From DAINPP01 sp036743375 (GTDB taxonomy: Bacteria; Thermotogota; Thermotogae; MWEM01), in NCBI GenBank assembly GCA_036743375.1, contig DAINPP010000007.1:12437-76436 (forward strand): a stretch of DNA of 64,000 nucleotides, read 5' to 3'. Every line of letters starts with the position of its first letter. The first letter of the stretch is position 1. Made by a program: the position numbers and the translations under genes. Under the pieces are notes generated by a model, which made no database searches, had not been told where the DNA came from, and saw nothing but the letters and a program-made list of their open reading frames with translations. Of this stretch, positions 16,333 through 25,359 are shown piece after piece.

Positions 16333-18806
16333 AAATCAAAATTTATACTGAGCTCGTCATAATTATTTTTATCATCAAAGCATACAACCTTGTTTTTTCC
16401 CGCTTTTTTGGCCTTATAAAGGGCGATATCGGCCTGCTTTTCAAGTTGTTTGAAGTCGTCATATTCCCTGTTTTCAATGGAATTAACACCAAAACTCATC
16501 GTTATGCTGAAGGGAAACAGTCGAATCTTTTCTACTTCTATTCGGATCTTTTCAGCGACCTTCTCCGCTCCTGCAAGATTTGTGTTCGGAAGGATGATGG
16601 AAAATTCCTCCCCACCGAACCGGGCGGCAATATCGAATTTTCTTATGTTATCAAGAATGATCCTGGAAATTTCTTTGAGCACTTCGTCCCCCGTCTGATG
16701 TCCGTAAGTATCGTTGACTTTTTTGAAGGAGTCGATGTCGCAGATCACGTAAGCAAGAGGGGTGCTGTAGCGTATGGCCTTTTCAAATTCCTCTCTGAAA
16801 CGATCTTCATAGTACCATCTGCTGTAGAGGTTGGTCAGTGAATCGTAGATACTCTGTTGCATGTATAATGTGTTTTTAATGAACAGGGACAATATCGGTT
16901 CTATTTCATTCAGAAAGATTCTGAAAAACTCCTCGTCAAGGAATTCGGTAGAATTCTCATTGATCAGATAGACGATGATGCTTCTTTTCTCATCGATGAC
17001 ATAGGTTTTTTTGACCTTTAACGGAGAGAAAAAGGTTAAATCCTCACTTTCAACGAATACGATCAGCTCACGGTCATCTCTGATCCTTTCAAAATTGATC
17101 TCATAATATTCCGTAATATTGTGGTTTTCCGTCAGAATGATCAGACTTCTTCTCGCTTTTGTAAAACTGCTGATCCAGTACAGGATTTGTTTCAAGGTGT
17201 TTGGAAGATCATAATTCAGATCAATACATCGCGAAAATTCCATGATCTCATCCATGACCTTTATTTTCTTTATGTTGGATTCACAGATATAGCGGCAGCT
17301 TGTGAATTTTGAGATGATCTCACTGTCTCCATTGTCGGCAATGAATCCCTCGATAGAATCCCTCAGACCGAGAAGATCCGTCTCGTTGGCCGGCATGATA
17401 TTGTTTATAAATTTTGCGGCGTTGAGAAATCCCGTCTGTTTATACAGCATCAGGGCCTTTCCAAGGTGGAATCTGGCTTCTTCATAGTTTTCCAACATTA
17501 GGCAGGAACGTCCCAGGACTTCGTTCAACAGGGCTACCAGTAGCTTCATATCAGATATTTGCTGCTCGGCAAGGCTTTGTTTTACCAGTTTATGAAAAAT
17601 ATCCGGAATAAATCTGGTAAATTTATCCATAAATCCGACCAATGCCTCTTCTATCCATAAGGTGTTATTACTTTTAAAAAAGGCGTTGAAATAGAACTCC
17701 AACTCCTCTTTATCGTTGATCATTCCAAAATTCAAGAGATTTTCAAATCCGAATCCCGCATGCTTGTAATCAAAATTTTCAAATCTTCTTCGGGCTTCCG
17801 CATAATCTGAAAATATCAGGGGGATAACGGCCCACAGTCTCTCGCATCGTCCCTCTGTTTCTATGTCCCTCGATGTGTTTAATGCCCTTTGTATATGTTT
17901 TTCGGCGGCCTCTCGGTCCTTATTGTACATATGATATATGGCTTCAAGATAATAGGAATAGGAAAGCGACAATCTGTTGCCCGTCTTTTTGGCACTTTTC
18001 TGGATGGCGCGGATTCTTTTCCAGAAACTTTCCGTATCGCCCGAATAGATGAAGAAATAAGCCCATTGTTTTTCTATTTCCATGATCAGATTCTGATCGG
18101 GGAAATAGGCGGTGATCTGAGAAATTCGTTCTAAGATGTTGATTCCTTTTCTGTCCGGATAATTAATCACGTAAAATTCGGCAAGTGTTACATAAATGCG
18201 TGCGGTCAGAAAATAGAGTCTCGTCTTTTCTACGAGTTGAAAACTCTTATGCATCATCGCCTCGGAAAGCGTCATCATTCCCCTTTTTTCGTAGTAGGAC
18301 CCTATCAGCGAATAGGTATAAGAAAGCAGGATGATCAGTAATTCTCCGGCCTTCTCTTCATCTATCTGCTTGAGCATAGTCGACAGGATAGAGAAAGAAT
18401 TTTCATATTCTTCCATTTTAAAAAGCAGCAGGGCATGCATATAGCTATTAAAGTAATGGCGAAAAGATTCCGCGTGTGGTTTGAAGGAATCCGGAGCGAT
18501 TTGTCTGTGTCCTTTGGAATAAGCATAGGCCTCTTTGTATTTTTTCTGTTTTATCAGGCAAAAAAGGTTAATTCCATCGTATGCTTGCTGGGGTGGAAGT
18601 TGCTGAAGTAGCGTCTCAGGACATGTTCCCGTTTTTAAGAGGTTAAGCAGGATCAGCCATTCGATCAGACGCGGAGGAACCTCTTCCGCTTTCAGAAAGT
18701 CAACTGCTTCTTCCGCCTTTTTTAAAGCCTCACTCATAGAAAGGTTTTCATAAAAGCATCTTCTTGATTCTATTATCCGTTCGGCAGCCTTCTTTCGATA
18801 ATCCAT
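16329..18806 (-). CDS. TPR-repeat protein with C-terminal GGDEF diguanylate cyclase domain
   Basis: An 825-aa soluble protein with no membrane segment. Residues 1-500 are helical and TPR-like, with recurrent Tyr/Ala/Leu helices. About 530-640 is a possible GAF-like sensor with strands such as RSIIVYLI. About 655-815 is a GGDEF domain. The active site is GGEEF at 731-735. The product-inhibition site RxxD is at 722-725 (RKFD), and metal ligands lie in CDIDSFKKVNDTYGH. It should therefore make c-di-GMP under feedback control. The start ATG is behind GGGGGG, 14 nt after nrdG. Confidence 0.93.
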   Translation of the reverse strand: MDYRKKAAERIIESRRCFYENLSMSEALKKAEEAVDFLKAEEVPPRLIEWLILLNLLKTGTCPETLLQQLPPQQAYDGINLFCLIKQKKYKEAYAYSKGHRQIAPDSFKPHAESFRHYFNSYMHALLLFKMEEYENSFSILSTMLKQIDEEKAGELLIILLSYTYSLIGSYYEKRGMMTLSEAMMHKSFQLVEKTRLYFLTARIYVTLAEFYVINYPDRKGINILERISQITAYFPDQNLIMEIEKQWAYFFIYSGDTESFWKRIRAIQKSAKKTGNRLSLSYSYYLEAIYHMYNKDREAAEKHIQRALNTSRDIETEGRCERLWAVIPLIFSDYAEARRRFENFDYKHAGFGFENLLNFGMINDKEELEFYFNAFFKSNNTLWIEEALVGFMDKFTRFIPDIFHKLVKQSLAEQQISDMKLLVALLNEVLGRSCLMLENYEEARFHLGKALMLYKQTGFLNAAKFINNIMPANETDLLGLRDSIEGFIADNGDSEIISKFTSCRYICESNIKKIKVMDEIMEFSRCIDLNYDLPNTLKQILYWISSFTKARRSLIILTENHNITEYYEINFERIRDDRELIVFVESEDLTFFSPLKVKKTYVIDEKRSIIVYLINENSTEFLDEEFFRIFLNEIEPILSLFIKNTLYMQQSIYDSLTNLYSRWYYEDRFREEFEKAIRYSTPLAYVICDIDSFKKVNDTYGHQTGDEVLKEISRIILDNIRKFDIAARFGGEEFSIILPNTNLAGAEKVAEKIRIEVEKIRLFPFSITMSFGVNSIENREYDDFKQLEKQADIALYKAKKAGKNKVVCFDDKNNYDELSINFDF

Positions 18807-18820
18807 TTCCCCCCCAGATG

Positions 18821-19486
18821 TTACACACCACGTATTATTGAATTAACCCCGTTATTACAAATTATATCATTTATTTTTTTTATTTCATAATCTGAAAAGT
18901 TTCTCTCATTAATTTCCAATGGTCGATATTTTTGCAGGGTTATTTTGTTGATATTATTTCTTCTCAAAATTTCAATAATAGAAGATAGGTTCTCAAAATT
19001 TACATATTCGGGGAAAAGTGTTATTCTTATTTCAAAATGATTAAAAGATTGGATTTCTTTGAGAGACGCCTCGATCCCTTTCATGGATACTGTTGAAAAG
19101 GGGGAATAGTCTAAGGCCTTAAAATCCATCGCACAAAAATCGGCGATTTGTGATAATTTTCTGATCATGTCGGGTGATGAGCCGTTTGTGTCGATCTTCA
19201 ACAGTCTTTCGGGGAATTTTTCCTTAAAGTGTTTCGCAAAATGAACGAGATCCTGCCCATAAAGCGTCGGTTCCCCACCGCTGACTACGAGAGCATCCAG
19301 TAGATGATATCTTTTTTGAAAATAAGAGAATACCTCCTCTTCGGAGATATTCCCTTCGATTTTTTTGATCAATGATTTATTGTGACAGTATTTACAGTTA
19401 AAGTTGCACCCTGAGGTAAACAGGGTCATTGCCACTTTTTTCGGATAATCTGTCAGACTCAGTTTTTGCCAACCTGCGAATTTCAT
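18821..19486 (-). CDS. nrdG: Anaerobic ribonucleoside-triphosphate reductase activating protein
   Basis: Radical SAM enzyme that installs the glycyl radical on NrdD. The [4Fe-4S] ligands are C27, C31 and C34 (CNFNCKYC), with VVSGGEPTL as the SAM-binding GGE motif. It is 221 aa, and MKFAGWQKLSLTDYP is the expected N-terminus. That start lies 89 nt inside nrdD, with an AAGGGGT ribosome binding site embedded in nrdD codons. It precedes the GGDEF gene in the same operon. Confidence 0.95.
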   Translation of the reverse strand: MKFAGWQKLSLTDYPKKVAMTLFTSGCNFNCKYCHNKSLIKKIEGNISEEEVFSYFQKRYHLLDALVVSGGEPTLYGQDLVHFAKHFKEKFPERLLKIDTNGSSPDMIRKLSQIADFCAMDFKALDYSPFSTVSMKGIEASLKEIQSFNHFEIRITLFPEYVNFENLSSIIEILRRNNINKITLQKYRPLEINERNFSDYEIKKINDIICNNGVNSIIRGV

Positions 19487-21575
19487 CTGTTACCCCTTCA
19501 ATTCCGATTTTGTAGGTCTTTCTCTGCTTGAATTCCTGCTGTTTTCCGTCGTTCCAATGCTGAACGGGTCTGTAATATCCGGTGATTCTGGAATAGGTCT
19601 CCGTCGGTTTCCCACATTCAGGACATTCATAAACTTCTCCGTTCAGATACCCGTGATCCGGGCAGATGGAATAAGTGGGTGAGAGGGTGAAGAACGGGAT
19701 TTTGTAATTGTATGAGATCTTTTTTACCATTTCCCTCGCGGTTTCCCAGTCCTGTATCCTCTCTCCGAGGAAGGCGTGGAACATGGTCCCCCCTGTATAT
19801 TTTCTCTGAAGACCTTCCTGTATGTCAAGCGCTTCAAACAGATTATCTGTGAAATTGACAGGAAGATGTGTAGAGTTTGTATAAAACGGTGTGTCTTCTC
19901 CCGCCGTTATGATATCCGGATATCTCTTTAGATCGTGTTTTGCCAGTCTGTAAGAGGTTGATTCCGCCGGTGTTGCTTCGAGGTTGTACAGATTACCCGT
20001 TTCTTCCTGGAAATCTGCCAATCTGTTTCTCATTCTGTCGAGAACCCGCTTGGAAAAAGCCAGGGCCTCTTCATTATCTATGCTTTTATTTATCCATTTG
20101 GCATTCAGACAGGCTTCATTCATTCCGATCAGACCGATAGTGGAAAAATGATTGTTAAAATGTTTCAGATAATGTTTGGTGTACGGATACAATCCGAGAT
20201 CATTGAGTTTTGCGATGACTCTCCTCTTGATTTCAAGGCTTCTCTTTGCGATTTCCATATATTTTTCGAGGCGCGTAAAAAATTCATCTTCCGTGCTGCT
20301 GAGATAGGCGAATCTCGGAAGATTCAACGTGACGACTCCGATAGAACCCGTGAATTCATCAGAACCAAAAAGGCCCCCACCCCTTCTTCTGAGTTCTCTT
20401 TTATCCAGTTGAAGCCGGCAACACATACTTCTGACGTCACTGGGATCGAGATCGGAGTTGACAAAGTTCTGGAAGTTGGGGGTTCCGTACTTTGCAGTCA
20501 TCTCAAACAAGAGTGGTACGTTTTCGTTGTCCCAATCAAAGTCTCTCGTTATATTGTACGTTGGAATGGGATACTGAAAACCTCTTCCCGCATAATCTCC
20601 CTCGAGCATGACTTCGATAAACGCCTTGTTGATCACGTTCATTTCCTTCTGGCAATCTCCGTAGGTAAAATTCTGCTCCTCTCCGCCGACGATAGCCGGT
20701 TTATCCTTGAGATCGGCAGGGACCATCCAGTCCAGTGTGATATTTGAAAACGGGGATTGTGTCCCCCATCGGCTTGGCGTATTTACTCCGAATACAAAGG
20801 ATTGTATGGCCTGTTTGGTTGATTTGTAGTCCAGATTGTCTGTTTTCACAAAGGGGGCGAGATAGGTATCAAATGAGCTGAATGCCTGCGCCCCGGCCCA
20901 TTCGTTCTGAAGAACACCAAGAAAGTTAACCATCTGATTTGATAGTGTTGACAGGTGCTTTGCCGGTGCACTGGTGATCTTTCCGGTCACACCTCCCAGG
21001 CCTTCTTCTATCAGTTGTCTGAGACTCCATCCGGCACAATACCCGGAAAGCATTGAGAGGTCGTGAATGTGCATATCTCCGTCTTTGTGTGCTTTTCCGA
21101 TTTCTTCATCGTAGAGCTCGTTCAGCCAGTAATTGGCTATGATTGTTCCGCTGTTGTGAAGAATCAACCCGCCGATGGAATAGGATACGGTGCTGTTTTC
21201 CTTGACACGCCAGTCGGCTTTATCGAGATAATCATTGACGGTTGAGGAGAAATTCAACATATCCTTGGTCAGTTCTCTGATATTCTGATGCTGTTTTCTG
21301 TAGATGATATAAGCCTTGGCAACATCTGAGAAACCTGATTCTTCGAGGACTCTTTCCACACTATCCTGAACCTCTTCAATTTCTATGATATTATTGACCA
21401 TTTTTGACTGAAATTTAGACACCGCTCTCAGTGAAAGGAGCTGAAGGATATCTTCGTTATAATTTGAGTCGGTTGCATCGAACGCCTTTTTGATGGCATT
21501 CTGAATTCTGTCTATCTGAAAATCTGCAACCTTTCCGTCTCTCTTCCGGATGCCCATAAGACCTTTTCTTTCCAT
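19398..21575 (-). CDS. nrdD: Anaerobic (class III) ribonucleoside-triphosphate reductase
   Basis: Oxygen-sensitive glycyl-radical enzyme that makes deoxynucleotides, 725 aa. An N-terminal ATP cone (about 8-100) gives allosteric control. MCCRLQLD holds the active-site cysteine region. A zinc site is formed by CPDHGYLNG and CPECG. The glycyl radical is G666 in SRITGYYRP. After GIEGVT there is an extra charged tail of about 29 residues, exactly the part that overlaps nrdG. The start ATG 21575 has GGGGGT 7 nt upstream. Tandem NrdR-like boxes cover its promoter. Confidence 0.96.
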   Translation of the reverse strand: MERKGLMGIRKRDGKVADFQIDRIQNAIKKAFDATDSNYNEDILQLLSLRAVSKFQSKMVNNIIEIEEVQDSVERVLEESGFSDVAKAYIIYRKQHQNIRELTKDMLNFSSTVNDYLDKADWRVKENSTVSYSIGGLILHNSGTIIANYWLNELYDEEIGKAHKDGDMHIHDLSMLSGYCAGWSLRQLIEEGLGGVTGKITSAPAKHLSTLSNQMVNFLGVLQNEWAGAQAFSSFDTYLAPFVKTDNLDYKSTKQAIQSFVFGVNTPSRWGTQSPFSNITLDWMVPADLKDKPAIVGGEEQNFTYGDCQKEMNVINKAFIEVMLEGDYAGRGFQYPIPTYNITRDFDWDNENVPLLFEMTAKYGTPNFQNFVNSDLDPSDVRSMCCRLQLDKRELRRRGGGLFGSDEFTGSIGVVTLNLPRFAYLSSTEDEFFTRLEKYMEIAKRSLEIKRRVIAKLNDLGLYPYTKHYLKHFNNHFSTIGLIGMNEACLNAKWINKSIDNEEALAFSKRVLDRMRNRLADFQEETGNLYNLEATPAESTSYRLAKHDLKRYPDIITAGEDTPFYTNSTHLPVNFTDNLFEALDIQEGLQRKYTGGTMFHAFLGERIQDWETAREMVKKISYNYKIPFFTLSPTYSICPDHGYLNGEVYECPECGKPTETYSRITGYYRPVQHWNDGKQQEFKQRKTYKIGIEGVTDEIRRLAKTESDRLSEKSGNDPVYLRVQL

Positions 21576-21632
21576 TTTTATTACCCCCAGTTTTAATGAA
21601 GATTGTGTGCGTTTTTTTCAACGGCGTGGATT

Positions 21633-21661
21633 ATTATACAATATATTGTGGTACGTGTCAA
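21633..21661 (-). promoter_or_regulatory. Consensus promoter of nrdD-nrdG-GGDEF operon
   Basis: On the minus strand a perfect TTGACA (21661-21656) and a perfect TATAAT (21638-21633) are separated by 17 nt. The start codon lies 58 nt downstream of the -10. Confidence 0.9.
21636..21651. promoter_or_regulatory. NrdR-like box 1, overlapping -10 and spacer
   Basis: Contains the perfect 12-nt palindrome ACAATATATTGT (21638-21649). The 16-mer agrees with the NrdR consensus ACACWATATATWGTGT at about 14 of 16 positions by my count. NrdR represses ribonucleotide reductase genes when dATP is high. Confidence 0.75.
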
Positions 21662-21666
21662 TGCTG

Positions 21667-21682
21667 ACACAATTTGTTGTAT
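21667..21682. promoter_or_regulatory. NrdR-like box 2, upstream of -35
   Basis: ACACAATTTGTTGTAT matches the NrdR box at about 13 of 16 positions. Its centre is 31 bp from that of box 1, three helical turns, as expected for paired NrdR sites. Confidence 0.65.
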
Positions 21683-21747
21683 TTAGACATCTGCTGAAAG
21701 GGGGTGATAATGATAAAAAGAAGGTGTTTTTTTTTATTTTTAATGAC

Positions 21748-21776
21748 TTGAAATTCCTGTTTTTTTCTGATACAAT
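21748..21776 (+). promoter_or_regulatory. Promoter of tRNA-Thr(CGT)-tilS
   Basis: TTGAAA (21748-21753), a 17-nt spacer, and TACAAT (21771-21776). It ends 17 nt before the tRNA. Confidence 0.75.
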
Positions 21777-21793
21777 ACTAAGGTTGAAAGAGA

Positions 21794-21869
21794 GCCAGTG
21801 TAGCTCAGTTGGCAGAGCGGCTCATTCGTAATGAGCAGGTCGCAGGTTCGACTCCTGTCCCTGGCTCCA
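21794..21869 (+). tRNA. tRNA-Thr(CGT)
   Basis: 76 nt with encoded CCA. The D-stem is GCTC/GAGC and the anticodon stem is GCTCA/TGAGC. The loop TTCGTAA gives anticodon CGT. The T-loop is TTCGACT. The acceptor stem has one U-C mismatch at pair 6. tilS starts 15 nt after the CCA. Confidence 0.95.
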
Positions 21870-21883
21870 TTTTGGAGAAAGAT

Positions 21884-23320
21884 ATGCAAAAAGATTATAA
21901 TAAGCAGATCGTTGAAAGGTTCGAAATGAACCTTTTTTCTTTTATAAGTGAATATACCGAAAAACAGGATCGCTTTTTGCTCGCCGTTTCTGGTGGGATG
22001 GACTCTATGGTCATGCTGGATCTGTTTGAGCGTTTGAGTGAAAAGACGGGAATCTGTTTTTGTGTTGCGAATATGGATCACCGTATAAGGAAGGAATCTG
22101 AATTTGAACAGTCATGGTTAAGGGAATACTGTCGGGAAAAGAGTATTCCCTTTTTTGAAAAGAGGATGGATATTCCGCAATTGAAAGAAAAGGCGGGTGC
22201 CAGACAGAGTGTTGAACAGATTGCCCGTGAACAGAGATACGAATTCTTTACCGACGTCCGGAAGACATTTGGAGCGGACTGGATCCTGACAGCCCATCAC
22301 AGGGACGATCTGCTCGAAACGTTTTTACTCAGATTGCTGAGGGGAACGGGGTTGAACGGGTTGTCTATATTGAACAAGGTGGAAAGGCCTTTTTTAAGAC
22401 CTCTGATAGATTTCTGGAGAAATGAAATCGAATGCTATTGTGGGATGAGAGGTCTGCATTATTTTGAAGATGAGACCAATGCCGATGAGAAATATATGAG
22501 GAACAGGATAAGAAAAAGGTTGATTCCGTTTATCTGCGAATCGTTTGGTGAAACATCGAAGGATATTTTGATAAGGGATCTAAATAATCTTAAAAGTTCT
22601 GCCGTCGTGATAGATGAATATCTTTCGGATTTCATGAAAAAGTGTACGTTTTCTGAAAAAAGCGTCTCTTTTGATGAGGAGGTTATTAAAGAAAGATCCG
22701 ATGCGTTTATCGGTGAATGGCTGATCAGGCTTTATCAGCGCTGGAATGGGTCGCCAATAGGGTTGACCAATCTTAAGATAAGGGATATTATTTCGAGATT
22801 GAGGGTTTCCGGTGATTTTGAAATCACCATTTCGGAGGAGATCAGTTTTTTTAGGGGCGGGAGAATCCTCTCTTTTGGGAGATTAACCGGATTACCCGCA
22901 AAAGTCACGGAAGAGACGATAGATTTTACCCTGAAAAATGAATTACTTAAGAAAAACGTCATCTATTTTAATCTCGATGCGTTTCATTCGGGAAGGAAAC
23001 TTGTTTTGGAACTCATAGATGATGTGGATTTCGATCAAATACAAGGTGAAGCGGTTTATGTCGATTTTGACAAGCTTGATTTTCCGCTCACAATAAGATT
23101 CTGGAGAGAAGGTGATAGATTTAAACCATTGGGAATGAAGCATTACAAAAGAATTTCCCGCTTTTTTACCGATCGGGGAATAACAAAATTTGAAAAAAGA
23201 GAGCAGCTTATTTTGGAAGGTGTAAAACATGATATAATCTGTTGTATAGGACTGAGAAGTTCTGAAGATTATAGAGTGAACAGAGAAACGGTAAAGATAT
23301 TAAAGATTGAGTATAAATGA
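21884..23320 (+). CDS. tilS: tRNA(Ile)-lysidine synthase
   Basis: Converts C34 of the AUA-decoding tRNA-Ile to lysidine, using ATP and lysine. The PP-loop SGGMDS is at residues 36-41, followed by NMDHRIR. TAHHRDDLLETFLLRLLRGTGL is the TilS catalytic segment. A C-terminal TilS domain covers about 380-478. The start is ATG 21884 behind GGAGA. An in-frame ATG at 21809 lies inside the tRNA and is rejected. It is probably transcribed with tRNA-Thr(CGT), and ftsH follows, a common bacterial neighbourhood. Confidence 0.95.
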   Translation: MQKDYNKQIVERFEMNLFSFISEYTEKQDRFLLAVSGGMDSMVMLDLFERLSEKTGICFCVANMDHRIRKESEFEQSWLREYCREKSIPFFEKRMDIPQLKEKAGARQSVEQIAREQRYEFFTDVRKTFGADWILTAHHRDDLLETFLLRLLRGTGLNGLSILNKVERPFLRPLIDFWRNEIECYCGMRGLHYFEDETNADEKYMRNRIRKRLIPFICESFGETSKDILIRDLNNLKSSAVVIDEYLSDFMKKCTFSEKSVSFDEEVIKERSDAFIGEWLIRLYQRWNGSPIGLTNLKIRDIISRLRVSGDFEITISEEISFFRGGRILSFGRLTGLPAKVTEETIDFTLKNELLKKNVIYFNLDAFHSGRKLVLELIDDVDFDQIQGEAVYVDFDKLDFPLTIRFWREGDRFKPLGMKHYKRISRFFTDRGITKFEKREQLILEGVKHDIICCIGLRSSEDYRVNRETVKILKIEYK

Positions 23321-23361
23321 TAGATATGTGAAGGGAGGGAGCGGATAACAACCGCATAGAT

Positions 23362-25359
23362 TTGCAGAATACAATAAAAGACAGATTTATATCAAAATTC
23401 GCTTCAAATAACGGCAACGATGACAATAATCAGAGGAGAGATCCAAGATTCTCCATGAACAACAGGCCCCCAAGAAAGACCAATAACCAGTTGTTACTTT
23501 TACTGGCGATGGTAGGTATCATCATCGTTATAGCGATGGCTTATCAGGGACCGATGGTCAGTTCGACACAGGTGGTTGATTTTACCACTTTCTATTCTAT
23601 GGTGAAAGATGGGAAAGTCAGTGAGATTGTAATAGATGACGGCGGCAGTATCACCTTCAAGAGTGCCGGTTCATTCCAGGATACCGTATACGAGGTATAT
23701 GCCCCGTGGGTACTGAAGGATTCCTCTATCATGGATGAACTGATAAACAGTGGCGCGAGGATCAAGGGAAAGCACAACTCGGGAGATCTGTGGCTGACGA
23801 TCATATTCAACATTGTGCCTTTGCTGCTCTTTGTATTTATTTTCTTCTCCATGATGAGGTCCGTCTCGGGTAGAGGGGGCAACCAGGCGTTTACGTTTAC
23901 AAAAAGTCCGGCAAAGAGGCTCGGTAAAGACAGAAAGAAAGTTACATTTAAAGATGTGGCCGGAGTGGATGAGGCCATAGAGGATCTTCAGGAAATGGTC
24001 ATGTTCCTCAAAAATCCCCAGAAATTCAAGAAACTGAAGGCCAGAATGCCGAAGGGTGTGTTGCTCGTAGGTCCTCCGGGAACCGGTAAGACACTTCTTT
24101 CAAGGGCAGTAGCCGGAGAGGCGGATGTTCCTTTCTTCCACATGAGTGGTTCTGATTTCGTGGAATTATTCGTCGGGGTTGGTGCCTCACGCGTCAGGGA
24201 TCTCTTTGCACAGGCGAAGGCCGCCAGTCCGTCGGTCATCTTCATCGATGAAATAGACGCGGTTGGTCGTCACAGAGGAGCCGGTCTTGGCGGCGGGCAC
24301 GATGAAAGGGAACAGACGCTCAACCAGATCCTTGTTGAGATGGATGGATTTGAGGGAAACGAAGGGGTTATCGTCATGGCTGCAACGAACCGACCCGATA
24401 TCCTCGACAGGGCACTCCTGAGACCGGGACGTTTTGACAGAAAAGTTGTCGTGGATCCACCCGATGTGAGGGGAAGAGAAAAGATACTGGAAATATATCT
24501 GAAGGACAGACCGAAAGCGGATGAAGTTCAGATTCCGATACTCGCCAAACGAACACCGGGTTTTGTCGGGGCTGACCTTGAAAATCTGGTCAACGAGGCC
24601 GCACTTCTCGCTTTGAGAGCGGAAAGAGAACAGATTAACATGGAAGACATGGAAGAGGCTATAGACCGTGTTATAGCCGGTCCTGAGAGAAAAAGCCGTA
24701 TTCTTTCAGCGGAAGAAAGGGAGATTGTCGCTTATCATGAACTCGGACATGCCATTATTCCAACTGTGCTCAAGACGAATGAACCGGTGCACAGGGTGTC
24801 CATCATACCGAGAGGTCATGCGGCGCTTGGTTATACACTGCAGCTTCCCGAAAAAGATAAATACTTAAACAGTAAAACGGAACTTCAGAACAGGATCATC
24901 GGACTTCTTGGCGGAAGAGCGGCCGAGCAGTATTTCTTCGAGGAGATTACGACGGGCGCTTCCAACGATATTGAAAGGGCTACGAAACTTGCCAGATCGA
25001 TGGTCTGTCAGCTTGGAATGAGCGAAAACATGGGTCCGGTCATGTGGGAGAACGAAGAGCAGGAAGTGTTCCTCGGAAAAGAGATTTCCAAAACAAGAAA
25101 CAGCGAGAAAATAGCATTTCAGATAGATCTTGAAGTAAAGGATCTCATCAACAAATCCTATCAGAAAGCGCTGGATATTATCGCGAGATTCAGCAGGGAG
25201 ATCAGACATCTTGCCGGTATTTTGCTTGAAGAAGAGGTGCTTGAGGGAGATTATCTTCGTGAATTACTTGAAAAGGAAGTAAGTTCTCATGTCAACGGAA
25301 AATCAGAAAACACTGAAAATATCGAAATCCCGGAGAATGAAACGAAAGAGCAGGATTAA
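23362..25359 (+). CDS. ftsH: ATP-dependent zinc metalloprotease FtsH
   Basis: Membrane AAA+ protease that degrades misfolded and regulatory membrane proteins. It has a transmembrane segment near 46-60 and a second near 150-168 around a short extracytoplasmic domain. Walker A is GPPGTGKT (237-244), Walker B is IFIDEIDAVG, and the SRH region contains NRPDILDRALLRPGRFDR. The zinc site HELGH is at 459-463. The 665-aa length is normal. The start is unsure: TTG 23362 is the only conventional codon near the N-terminus, but the strong GGGAGGG lies 22 nt upstream. The Asn/Arg-rich N-terminal tail is atypical. Confidence 0.95.
   Translation: MQNTIKDRFISKFASNNGNDDNNQRRDPRFSMNNRPPRKTNNQLLLLLAMVGIIIVIAMAYQGPMVSSTQVVDFTTFYSMVKDGKVSEIVIDDGGSITFKSAGSFQDTVYEVYAPWVLKDSSIMDELINSGARIKGKHNSGDLWLTIIFNIVPLLLFVFIFFSMMRSVSGRGGNQAFTFTKSPAKRLGKDRKKVTFKDVAGVDEAIEDLQEMVMFLKNPQKFKKLKARMPKGVLLVGPPGTGKTLLSRAVAGEADVPFFHMSGSDFVELFVGVGASRVRDLFAQAKAASPSVIFIDEIDAVGRHRGAGLGGGHDEREQTLNQILVEMDGFEGNEGVIVMAATNRPDILDRALLRPGRFDRKVVVDPPDVRGREKILEIYLKDRPKADEVQIPILAKRTPGFVGADLENLVNEAALLALRAEREQINMEDMEEAIDRVIAGPERKSRILSAEEREIVAYHELGHAIIPTVLKTNEPVHRVSIIPRGHAALGYTLQLPEKDKYLNSKTELQNRIIGLLGGRAAEQYFFEEITTGASNDIERATKLARSMVCQLGMSENMGPVMWENEEQEVFLGKEISKTRNSEKIAFQIDLEVKDLINKSYQKALDIIARFSREIRHLAGILLEEEVLEGDYLRELLEKEVSSHVNGKSENTENIEIPENETKEQD

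Noticed and set aside
21710..21751. Possible 13-codon leader peptide (MIKRRC..., with AAAGGGGGTGATA upstream)
   Set aside because: It overlaps the -35 of the tRNA-Thr promoter, no promoter or attenuator belongs to it, and low-complexity T runs explain the Phe/Leu codons.
21794..21869. tRNA-Thr(CGT) as a pseudogene because of a U-C mismatch in the acceptor stem
   Set aside because: All other stems, loops and the CCA are normal and the promoter is good.
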